A stretch of DNA of 11,439 bases from positions 1 to 11,439 of the forward strand of contig SKSH01000022.1 in the NCBI GenBank assembly GCA_007118075.1, in the 5' to 3' direction. This stretch comes from Halobacteriales archaeon. GTDB lineage: Archaea > Halobacteriota > Halobacteria > Halobacteriales > SKSH01. Shown here in pieces: positions 1 through 6,152 of the stretch. The notes below the pieces were generated by a model. The model was not told the DNA's origin. It worked only from the letters and a program-made list of their open reading frames with translations, and made no database searches. Within the stretch, counting starts at the first letter, position 1; every line of letters begins with the position of its first letter. Position numbers and translations under genes: made by a program.

Positions 1-1
1 C

Positions 2-148
2 ACCAGTGCAGTCATCGTCATCGCACTGCTAGCAGCTGGCCTCGATCGGCCTGAATACCTCGACGTCGCGATCGTCTATGCGCTATTGAACTTCGTGTTG
101 AGCATGGCGGTCGCGCGCTTTACCTACGAGAGCGAGGAGGTGCTGTGA
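2..148 (+). CDS. mrpF: Mrp/Mnh cation:proton antiporter subunit F, C-terminal part
   Basis: An open frame enters from the left edge and stops with TGA at 146-148, giving 48 visible residues. It holds a hydrophobic helix (VIVIALLAAG), then RPEYLDVAIVYALLNF, then a short acidic tail ending EEVL. The YLDVAxVYALLNF block is typical of the last helix of MrpF/MnhF, a small membrane subunit of about 90 residues in the Mrp Na+(K+)/H+ antiporter. About half the protein lies upstream of the window. The mrpG start follows its stop after a single base, so the two are co-transcribed and probably translationally coupled. The F-G-B-C-D order downstream supports the identification more firmly than this fragment alone. 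Confidence 0.85.
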   Translation, partial: TSAVIVIALLAAGLDRPEYLDVAIVYALLNFVLSMAVARFTYESEEVL

Positions 149-149
149 G

Positions 150-476
150 ATGTCCATCGAACTCTGGATAGTCGGTCTCCTCGCGTTCGGGAGCCTGTTC
201 TTCACCGTTGTGGGGGTGGTCGGTCTGTACCGGCTGCCCGATATCTACACCCGTGCCCACGCCGTGACCAAGGCCGACACATTGGGAGCAGGATTCGCTC
301 TCGTGGCAGTAGCCGTTGCCATCGGGAGCACATCGGCCGTCCTCAAGGCAGCATTACTGTTCGCGATCGTCTTCGTGGCGAATCCGACGGCGGTCCACCT
401 GCTCGTCCGAGCGGCGTATAGCCGGGATGTGTCGGTATGGACTACAACCGACCACCAACAAGGTGAGCAGCCATGA
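150..476 (+). CDS. mrpG: Mrp/Mnh cation:proton antiporter subunit G
   Basis: This 108-residue membrane protein has three predicted helices (about 5-27, 45-63 and 65-87). The MrpG signature is visible: GLYRLPDIYTRAHAVTKADTLG after helix 1, followed by small-residue-rich helices and NPTAVHLLVRAAY. MrpG is a small accessory subunit needed for assembly and activity of the Mrp antiporter in the cytoplasmic membrane. The ATG at 150 is favoured because GAGGAGGTG (134-142) lies 7 nt upstream, a near-perfect match to the archaeal anti-Shine-Dalgarno, and because mrpF ends one base before it. The 3' end overlaps the next gene by 4 nt (ATGA). Length is normal for the family. Confidence 0.93.
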   Translation: MSIELWIVGLLAFGSLFFTVVGVVGLYRLPDIYTRAHAVTKADTLGAGFALVAVAVAIGSTSAVLKAALLFAIVFVANPTAVHLLVRAAYSRDVSVWTTTDHQQGEQP

Positions 477-1537
477 TCGTGCTTGAACTAGTACTCGCTG
501 GGTTCCTGCTACTCACCGCCTTACTCGTCGCGCTACTTCGTGATCCGATCGAAGCGACAGCTGTATTCGCAGCGTTCAGCCTCGGTCTTGCGGTCGTCTG
601 GGTGCTACTCGCTGCCCCTGATGTCGCGTTGACCGAAGCAGCGGTCGGTGCTGGAGTCATGGTGATCTTGCTACTCATTGCTGTGGCCCGCACCGAATGG
701 GAACCATCAACGGTCGATCGTGGACGGCTATCGTCGTTCCAAGGTCCGAACCCACGAGCCGTCATCGTGATCGCTGCGATCTCGATCCCACTCGTGTATA
801 CGGTAACCTCCTTCCCGGATATCGGCGATCCAAATGCTCCGGCGGTCAGCCAGGTCGACCCTGCCGGCGAGTCGTCACCCTATCATCATTACATCGGGGA
901 GACCGCTCAATCACTCGATCTACCCAATTCAGTCGCGCTCGTGCTCGCTGTCTTTCGGAACCTCGATACCCTCGGTGAGGTGGTCGTTGCCTTCACCGCA
1001 CTCATCGGGGTGCTCATCGTCCTCGATCGAACACGGATCACAGCGCCTCGAGATGAGCCGGCTGTTGAGGAGTTGGATTACCCCGACCCATACGTCATGA
1101 GTCCGGTTGGGACGACTGCAGTCCGCCTGGTAATCCCGTTGGTGTTCGTCTTCGGGGTCTATCTGACCCTACATGGAGCGGTGTTGCCTGGCGGTGGTTT
1201 CCAAGGCGGGGTGGTCATGGGGGCATCTATCATCTTGATGGCGCTGGTCTTCGGGCATCGGCCGACCGGCAACTGGGTGGATGAGCGACTCCTTGTCTGG
1301 GTCATCACCATCGGGGTGGGGTTGTTCCTCAGCATCGCCGTGGGTAGCTACCTCATCGGCGGTTCGTTGTTCGACGTCGAGGCATACCCAATCGATACCG
1401 TCCTCGTTGTCGACGTTCTCGAGGTCGCCATTGGGCTCCTTGTCGGTGGTGTTGTGACCGCGCTCGTGCTGGTGATGGCTCTTGGCCCAACTGATGACGT
1501 CAGTGAATCTGCCGAGCAACGAGGTGACCGACCATGA
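473..1537 (+). CDS. mrpB: Mrp antiporter subunit B with N-terminal MbhD/MbhE-like (MrpA C-terminal) domains
   Basis: This 354-residue polytopic membrane protein combines parts that are separate in many systems. Residues 1-75 match DUF4040/MbhD (RDPIEATAVFAAFSLGLAVVW and APDVALTEAAVGAGV). Residues about 95-187 resemble MbhE, with FRNLDTLGEVVV at 161-172. Residues about 207-338 are the MnhB domain (SPVGTTAVRLVIPLVFVFG, then LPGGGFQGGVVMG at 238-250). In bacterial Mrp the MbhD/MbhE part is the C-terminus of MrpA, so here it is joined to MrpB and any NuoL-like half must come from another gene. The start overlaps mrpG by 4 nt, and AGGTGA (461-466) lies 6 nt before the ATG. The stop overlaps mrpC by 4 nt. 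The domain calls rest on motif recognition, not on a profile search. Confidence 0.9.
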   Translation: MIVLELVLAGFLLLTALLVALLRDPIEATAVFAAFSLGLAVVWVLLAAPDVALTEAAVGAGVMVILLLIAVARTEWEPSTVDRGRLSSFQGPNPRAVIVIAAISIPLVYTVTSFPDIGDPNAPAVSQVDPAGESSPYHHYIGETAQSLDLPNSVALVLAVFRNLDTLGEVVVAFTALIGVLIVLDRTRITAPRDEPAVEELDYPDPYVMSPVGTTAVRLVIPLVFVFGVYLTLHGAVLPGGGFQGGVVMGASIILMALVFGHRPTGNWVDERLLVWVITIGVGLFLSIAVGSYLIGGSLFDVEAYPIDTVLVVDVLEVAIGLLVGGVVTALVLVMALGPTDDVSESAEQRGDRP

Positions 1538-1893
1538 TCGACCTCGTCGACGCCCACTTCTACCTCGTCTTCGTTGGGATCTTCGCAATCGGTCTGTACA
1601 CCATGCTTGATAGCCCAAACCTTGTCAAGAAGGTGATCGGCTTGAATCTTGTGCAGGTCTCCGTTTTCCTCGTTTTCGTCTCTGCAGGATATGTGGAGGG
1701 GGCGGCCCCGCCGTTGTTGACACTCGAGCACCCCCACGCCAACCCATTACCTCATGCGATTGTCCTCACGGCGATCGTTGTTGGCGTATCACTGACCGCC
1801 GTTGCTCTCGCTCTGGTCGTCAAGCTATACCATGAGTTCGGCACCATCGATGTTCACGAGATCGAACGGTTGATGGAGGACAGTCATGAGTGA
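1534..1893 (+). CDS. mrpC: Mrp/Mnh cation:proton antiporter subunit C (NuoK-like)
   Basis: This 119-residue protein has three predicted transmembrane helices, as in MrpC/MnhC and its complex I homologue NuoK. Visible family features are the first helix with IGLYTMLDSPNLVKKVIGLNLVQ, the second helix VSVFLVFVSAGY, and the hallmark NPLPHAIVLTAIVVGVSLTAVALALVVKLY near residues 70-99. It is a structural subunit of the antiporter membrane domain, lying next to the NuoL/M-like subunits. GAGGTGA (1521-1527) sits 6 nt before the ATG, and the start overlaps the mrpB stop (ATGA). The very similar sequences before the mrpB and mrpC starts point to the same coupling mechanism. The tail (HEIERLMEDSHE) is acidic and overlaps the next gene by 8 nt. 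Confidence 0.93.
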   Translation: MIDLVDAHFYLVFVGIFAIGLYTMLDSPNLVKKVIGLNLVQVSVFLVFVSAGYVEGAAPPLLTLEHPHANPLPHAIVLTAIVVGVSLTAVALALVVKLYHEFGTIDVHEIERLMEDSHE

Positions 1894-3514
1894 GTCATGG
1901 CTTCTGCCCTCTTTGATGACGGCACCTGAAATCGGTCTCACTAGTGCGCTCTTCATCCCTGCATTGACCGCCATCGTACTCCTCGTGTGGGATCAGATTA
2001 ATCATGAGCGAGTGGCAGCCGGCGGTGTTGCACTCACCGGTATCATCTCCCTCGGTCTATTGGCAAGCTCTCTCAGCAATGCGAACCCCTCGATCAATGG
2101 AGGTGAGTTCGCACCGAATATCCCGATTGCATTTGAGGTCGATCTCCTTGGGGGGATACTCGGTGTGATTGTCACAGGAGCCGTACTCGCGGGGATTCTG
2201 GCAATGTCGAGATACCAGCACCACCGGAAGTCACCGATGCGTCGCCGGACCGTAGCCGCGATGCTCGCTACCACCGCTGCCGCACTCATTGTCGTCTATG
2301 CCGGGAATCTCTTCATCCTGTTCATCGGCCTCGAAGTGTTGACCATCGTGACCTATCCCCTGATCGTGACCGAAGAGCGTACGGTCACTCGACGTGCCGG
2401 TTACACCTACCTTGCCTTCCTCTTCACCGCTGGACTGAGCTTCCTCATCGGGATGCGGGTGCTCTACGCTGAGATTGGCACACTCACATTCATGTCGGAT
2501 GGGATTCCTGAGTTGGAGGCATTAGCTGTTAGCGATCCGTGGATTGCTCGAGCAGCGTTCGGATTGCTCCTCATCGGCATCGCAACGAAGGCCGCGCTCA
2601 TACCACTTCACTCGTGGTTCATTCGAGCACGGATGGTCCCAACCCCGATCCTTGGTGTGATCTTTGCAATCATCGTACTGAAGATCGGATCGTTCACCTT
2701 GGCCCGAGTTATCCTCAATGTGTTCGGACTTGAGACAGCAACAGTGCTGGAGTTGGGACCACCACTGCTCGCTTTCGGCCTCCTAACGGTACTCATCGCT
2801 GGATTGTTGGCCATCGGATCCGCTCGACTCCTCGACCGATTGCTCTATCTCACCCTGACCGGAGGTGCGCTCTCGTTCGTCGCGTTTGGAACGATTCGGG
2901 ATTACTGGATGCATTGGGGAATCGGATTTTTCCCGATACACGCAGGTGTACTCCTAGTCGCGTTCATCGGATTCAGCCAGCTGGAGGTCGCTGACGATCA
3001 TGAAGATGTTCGTCTCGGAACCATCGTCGGTTGGCTGTTCGTCGGTGTGATGGTCCTTGTATGGCTTGTCGGATTGATGACGTTCTGGTTTGGATCAGCC
3101 AACCTGAGAGGAGTCATTGTCATCCTTGGACTTACGGCAGCGATCGTCGCTCACATCCTGGCACTGTGGCCAGTTCTGATCGACCCATACCTCGTGTATC
3201 ACCCCCGGAGGACCATGGACGACCGTCTCGTTATTCCACCTGGGGCAGGGGTGATACTCACAGTGGCAAGGTCACTGCACCAAGTCAAGGTCTACCTTGC
3301 CAGTGAAGCTGAACGCATCTCCGTCGGCGCTATGCGTGGTATCAGAGCACCGGGAGAAGCACTCGAAATGATCCTGCCGCCACGACTGGAATCCCGATAT
3401 CGAATTCATCGGAGACACCGGCTCGGTGAGATGGGAGCAAAACTCGGCATCGAGGGAAGTCTATACATACTAGCCCTCGTCCTCGCCGTGGGATTGTTCA
3501 TCGGATTGATGTGA
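1886..3514 (+). CDS. mrpD: NuoL/NuoM/MrpD-like antiporter subunit, divergent
   Basis: This 542-residue protein has about 14 hydrophobic helices and belongs to the proton-translocating antiporter family (NuoL/M/N, MrpA/D). The helix-5 glutamate lies in FIGLEVLTIVTY (E150). The helix-7 lysine lies in GIATKAALIPLHSW (K235), followed by the VPTPI turn and K266. Two usual polar residues are missing: the helix-8 histidine of the SALxHA motif is F260, and the helix-12 lysine of HAxFKALLF is L356. The LPDAH element is also degenerate (FIRARM). After about residue 431 a long polar, probably amphipathic segment leads to a final helix (about 525-541), which recalls the lateral helix of NuoL/MrpA. GGAGGA (1875-1880) lies 5 nt before the ATG. 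It is the last gene of the operon in the window, and further D-type genes could lie upstream. The family is secure, the exact subunit identity less so. Confidence 0.85.
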   Translation: MSESWLLPSLMTAPEIGLTSALFIPALTAIVLLVWDQINHERVAAGGVALTGIISLGLLASSLSNANPSINGGEFAPNIPIAFEVDLLGGILGVIVTGAVLAGILAMSRYQHHRKSPMRRRTVAAMLATTAAALIVVYAGNLFILFIGLEVLTIVTYPLIVTEERTVTRRAGYTYLAFLFTAGLSFLIGMRVLYAEIGTLTFMSDGIPELEALAVSDPWIARAAFGLLLIGIATKAALIPLHSWFIRARMVPTPILGVIFAIIVLKIGSFTLARVILNVFGLETATVLELGPPLLAFGLLTVLIAGLLAIGSARLLDRLLYLTLTGGALSFVAFGTIRDYWMHWGIGFFPIHAGVLLVAFIGFSQLEVADDHEDVRLGTIVGWLFVGVMVLVWLVGLMTFWFGSANLRGVIVILGLTAAIVAHILALWPVLIDPYLVYHPRRTMDDRLVIPPGAGVILTVARSLHQVKVYLASEAERISVGAMRGIRAPGEALEMILPPRLESRYRIHRRHRLGEMGAKLGIEGSLYILALVLAVGLFIGLM

Positions 3515-3552
3515 ACTGCACTCACCAATTCCCTTGCATCGAGAACGTTGGC

Positions 3553-3561
3553 AAATATAAA
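3553..3561 (+). promoter_or_regulatory. TATA-like box for the Usp-ferredoxin gene
   Basis: AAATATAAA lies in the 81-nt gap after the antiporter operon, centred about 39 nt before the ATG at 3596. An archaeal promoter initiating about 25 nt downstream would give a 5' leader of roughly 13-15 nt. No Shine-Dalgarno site is visible in front of the ATG. This is the most A+T-rich stretch of the gap, so it is a reasonable but unproven promoter. Confidence 0.5.
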
Positions 3562-3595
3562 AGAGATCGCCGTGAGCACTTGAGAACAGAGAATC

Positions 3596-4756
3596 ATGTA
3601 TGACCGGGTCTTAATCCCGACAGACGGGAGTAGAATTGCAGACAGGGCGGGTGAATTTGCCATCGCATTGGCCGGTGGACTCGATGCTGAACTCCACATC
3701 ATCGGTGTCGCAGACGAGGGGAAGGCGAAACGAGCCGAAAATGCCATCAAGGATATCGCAACCTTGGCTAAGGATGCCGAGCTCAAGCACCATACCAAGG
3801 TGATCGAATCATTCGATCCCATCCATCAGGAGATCCTCGGATACGCCGAAAAACACGACATCGACGCTATCGTCATGGGAACTCACGGTCGGACGGGGAT
3901 CAATCGATTCATCATCGGTAGTGTCGCCACTCAGACACTTCGGAACGCCAAGATTCCAGTTATCACCGTCCATGAGGAGACTGAGCTGGACTTCGCAATC
4001 GATAACATACTCGTCCCAACCGACGGCAGTCCCAGCGCTGAGGCTGCGGCGAACCACGCCATCGACATCGCGAATGCCACCGGTGCGACCATCCATGCCC
4101 TGCATGTCGGAGAGGACGGTGATTCGCCGGCACATGAGGCCGCCGAGTTGGCGAAGCGACGTGGCGTCGAGGATGTCGTCACCGTCGTCAGAAGTGGTCG
4201 GCCGCATCTCGAAATTGCGGGATACATCTCCGAGGAGGACTGCGATATCGTCGTCATGGGTACTCACGGGAGGACAGGAATCAGGCGGTATTTCATCGGG
4301 AGCGTCACCGAACGGACACTGAGATTTTCCACCGTCCCCGTCATCGCAGTACGTCCACGGATGACATCCACGACCATCGAATATCTCGATTACGAGGCCA
4401 TTGAGGGTCAGGGATGGTCACTGGATGACGACAATCTCTTCGAGAAGGCGGCAGCGGCGAATCTCGACCGGGAGTCATACGGGACTCTCGGGGTTGAGGA
4501 GGGGGAGTACATCCTTGATGCCGCAGAAGCAGCCGGTTACAAGTGGCCGTACTATTGTCGAGCTGGTGGATGTATCAACTGTGCAGGTATTCTCATTGAG
4601 GGGGAGGTGGAGATGGAACGCTGTATGAGTCTCTCTGATGAGGAGGTAGAGGATGAACACCTCCGTTTGACCTGTGTGGCAACCCCGACATCAGACACCG
4701 TCAAAATAGTCTACAACGCGAAAGAGATAGACCTGCTCAAAGACCGAGTCATTTAG
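3596..4756 (+). CDS. UspA-UspA-[2Fe-2S] ferredoxin fusion protein
   Basis: This 386-residue soluble acidic protein has three domains. Residues 1-126 form the first universal stress domain, with VLIPTDGS (D10) and the ATP-binding G-x2-G-x9-G-S pattern in GTHGRTGINRFIIGSV (95-110). Residues 135-254 form the second, with ILVPTDGS (D143) and GTHGRTGIRRYFIGSV (222-237). Residues 256-386 closely resemble the haloarchaeal plant-type [2Fe-2S] ferredoxin: TIEYLDYEAI, WSLDDDNLF, EGEYILDAAEAAGY, CRAGGCINC, LSDEEVEDEHLRLTC, KIVYNAK and a terminal RVI. The four cluster ligands C321, C326, C329 and C360 are present (C-x4-C-x2-C-x30-C). Usp domains bind ATP or sense stress, and the halophilic ferredoxin is a soluble electron carrier. 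The combined role is inferred: a nucleotide-responsive or stress-linked electron carrier in the cytoplasm. It has its own TATA-like box and follows the antiporter operon. The reading frame across both junctions is uninterrupted. Confidence 0.93.
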   Translation: MYDRVLIPTDGSRIADRAGEFAIALAGGLDAELHIIGVADEGKAKRAENAIKDIATLAKDAELKHHTKVIESFDPIHQEILGYAEKHDIDAIVMGTHGRTGINRFIIGSVATQTLRNAKIPVITVHEETELDFAIDNILVPTDGSPSAEAAANHAIDIANATGATIHALHVGEDGDSPAHEAAELAKRRGVEDVVTVVRSGRPHLEIAGYISEEDCDIVVMGTHGRTGIRRYFIGSVTERTLRFSTVPVIAVRPRMTSTTIEYLDYEAIEGQGWSLDDDNLFEKAAAANLDRESYGTLGVEEGEYILDAAEAAGYKWPYYCRAGGCINCAGILIEGEVEMERCMSLSDEEVEDEHLRLTCVATPTSDTVKIVYNAKEIDLLKDRVI

Positions 4757-4778
4757 CTAATCTCTATTCGATTAGAGA
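4757..4778. repeat. Nested short inverted repeats between convergent genes
   Basis: Two overlapping, mutually exclusive hairpins lie just after the Usp-ferredoxin stop. CTAATC (4757-4762) pairs with GATTAG (4770-4775), and TCTCTA (4761-4766) pairs with TAGAGA (4773-4778). The palindrome TTAGCTAA (4753-4760) overlaps the stop codon. The stems are only 6 bp and no T-tract follows on either strand, so this is not a confident terminator. It lies between two convergent genes, where a transcription end is expected. The rest of the gap to 4834 shows nothing recognisable. Confidence 0.3.
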
Positions 4779-4834
4779 AATTCTGCGCTCGGGACCACCG
4801 TATCCTCACACATCAACTACTTCGAGGAAGGTGT

Positions 4835-5518
4835 TCAGTCGCGATCACGGAGGTACGCACCGGCTGCACCACCAACAGCCCCGATGGCGACCGATATGGC
4901 ACCGCTCACGAACCCTACCAGAATCATGAACAGCCCGAAGATCGCCAGACCCTCAACGATTACACCGATAAAAATCGTCAAGAGGATGATCAACAAGGGA
5001 AGGAGGGGGAAGAATGCGGCTGTACCTCCAACGAGCGCGCCCTCCCATGCATCATCGGTTTCAAGATAACCGGCAATACCACCACCGAGCGCTCCAGAGA
5101 AGGGGATTACCGAAAGGAAGACGGTTACAACCCCACCAAGGAGAGCGTTAGCGACGAATGTCGGTGTCTCTGAACCGGGTTCGAGCTGGTCGATTCGATG
5201 GCGCCCGATACCGAACAGGACTCCTGCAAGGATGAGCGCGATCCCAGCAATGACCGTTCCGGTCCCACCCCACCACGCAAAGGCGAAGATCAGATCGCCG
5301 AGTTCGGCATGTGTGATGAGATCCGAATCGATCGGCTCGTCCTCGATGAGCTCATGGAACAATTCACGATCGGCAACACCGACGAGTACCCCACCACCAG
5401 CGCTGACCACCAAACCCAGAACAATCAACAATCCAGTGATGACCCAATCAACCACCCGTCGACCGGATGAGGTCCTGTCGGCGAAGCCACCAGCCTCGCC
5501 ATCCATCGTATCTGACAT
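4835..5518 (-). CDS. Haloarchaeal multi-helix membrane protein, DUF5518-like
   Basis: From the ATG at 5518 this is 227 residues. An acidic, polar N-terminus of about 20 residues (MSDTMDGEAGG) is followed by about five hydrophobic, glycine-rich segments near 24-48, 76-104, 121-148, 155-185 and 190-222, then a short charged end (LRDRD). The block IPFSGALGGGIAGYLE around 135-150 is characteristic of DUF5518-type haloarchaeal membrane proteins, whose function is unknown. The ATG at 5518 is preferred over an in-frame ATG at 5572. A TATA-like box (5543-5550) sits about 28 nt upstream, which fits leaderless transcription starting at or very near this ATG and lies inside the longer version. The gene converges on the Usp-ferredoxin gene. 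I cannot assign a substrate or role, and the DUF assignment is from memory of the motif. Confidence 0.75.
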   Translation of the reverse strand: MSDTMDGEAGGFADRTSSGRRVVDWVITGLLIVLGLVVSAGGGVLVGVADRELFHELIEDEPIDSDLITHAELGDLIFAFAWWGGTGTVIAGIALILAGVLFGIGRHRIDQLEPGSETPTFVANALLGGVVTVFLSVIPFSGALGGGIAGYLETDDAWEGALVGGTAAFFPLLPLLIILLTIFIGVIVEGLAIFGLFMILVGFVSGAISVAIGAVGGAAGAYLRDRD

Positions 5519-5542
5519 GGTAGTTGGTAGCAGCCAGACGCC

Positions 5543-5550
5543 CTTATAGC
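5543..5550 (-). promoter_or_regulatory. TATA box, leaderless promoter of the DUF5518-like gene
   Basis: On the minus strand GCTATAAG is centred about 28 nt before the ATG at 5518. This is the classical archaeal spacing between TATA box and transcription start, so the mRNA should begin at or within a base or two of the ATG. It decides the start codon in favour of 5518. The rest of the 5519-5680 gap shows no other recognisable element. Confidence 0.6.
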
Positions 5551-5680
5551 AACAGGAGGATTCCACGGTCATAGCCCGAAAACGAAACCAAAGGTGAGCA
5601 TCAACCTCGTGGTACCAACTACTGCTCCGTTGCTACACAAGAGAACATCATCAGGAAGAAACAATCAGTACACCAATGCG

Positions 5681-6094
5681 CTATCCCGAATCTTCCTCGA
5701 GGTCGTCGAACAACGCAGACACGTGTTCGGAGAGAGTTTCGCGTTGGCTTCGAACGGCTGGTAACCCCTGATCATTGGCATCGATTTCCCATGTGTGAAC
5801 CTCGCCTGAAAATGCATCATCGAGCAGTGGATCAACGTTCGGACCAAGACTAATGACGTGATCCGCATCAATGAGATCCGCCGGTTGAATCTGCCGAGGG
5901 CGTCGATCACCGAGATCAACGTCGATCTCCAGCAGTGCGGTCCGAACCGAGTCATAGATGACCTCGCCCGGATCCATGCCCCCGCTGAGAATTTCCACAT
6001 CAAACTGGCGGATGTCTCGCTCACGTTCAGCCAATCCAGCTGCCAATTGGCTTCGACCAGCGTTCCCGACACAGACGAAGGCGATCTTCGGCAT
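5681..6094 (-). CDS. Low-molecular-weight phosphatase / ArsC-like protein
   Basis: From the ATG at 6094 this is 137 residues, normal for the LMW protein-tyrosine phosphatase/arsenate reductase fold. The N-terminal phosphate-binding loop C-x5-R-S is CVGNAGRS (C8, R14, S15), right after strand KIAFV. A plausible general acid is D105 in WEIDANDQG. C8 is the only cysteine, so the two resolving cysteines of thioredoxin-coupled ArsC are missing. A glutaredoxin-type route or a plain phosphatase activity is therefore more likely than the classical three-cysteine arsenate reductase. The start at 6094 is chosen over an in-frame ATG at 6115 because AGGAG lies 7 nt before it. The gene lies 58 nt downstream of the MFS gene on the same strand and probably shares its transcript. 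The substrate is unknown. Confidence 0.85.
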   Translation of the reverse strand: MPKIAFVCVGNAGRSQLAAGLAERERDIRQFDVEILSGGMDPGEVIYDSVRTALLEIDVDLGDRRPRQIQPADLIDADHVISLGPNVDPLLDDAFSGEVHTWEIDANDQGLPAVRSQRETLSEHVSALFDDLEEDSG

Positions 6095-6101
6095 GTGTTG
6101 G

Positions 6102-6106
6102 CTCCT
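6102..6106 (-). promoter_or_regulatory. Shine-Dalgarno site deciding the phosphatase start
   Basis: On the minus strand AGGAG is followed by 7 nt and then the ATG at 6094, matching the archaeal anti-Shine-Dalgarno. It supports the start that puts the catalytic CVGNAGRS loop at residue 8. No TATA-like box is evident at the expected distance, which fits translation from a message shared with the MFS gene. Confidence 0.55.
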
Positions 6107-6152
6107 ACGACTCACAACTGCTGAATGTTTCGCCTCCTTACTGTCTCACCCG

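Noticed and set aside
2691..2698. AGATCGGA in the mrpD-like gene, the first bases of the Illumina adapter sequence
   Set aside because: Only 8 bases match, they encode the expected K-I-G of the family motif, and no adapter or homopolymer sequence follows. It is chance, unlike 7242-7277.
5519..5572. Upstream extension of the DUF5518-like protein to an ATG at 5572
   Set aside because: The TATA-like box at 5543-5550 lies inside it, with correct spacing to the ATG at 5518. The extra residues do not look like a domain.
5520..5622. 10-bp inverted repeat GTAGTTGGTA (5520-5529) and TACCAACTAC (5613-5622) flanking the DUF5518 promoter
   Set aside because: The arms are 83 nt apart and short. No link to a mobile element or operator could be made, so chance is the simpler reading.
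5681..6094. Calling the phosphatase a thioredoxin-coupled arsenate reductase (arsC)
   Set aside because: It has a single cysteine. The two additional redox cysteines needed for that mechanism are absent, and no other arsenic gene is visible.
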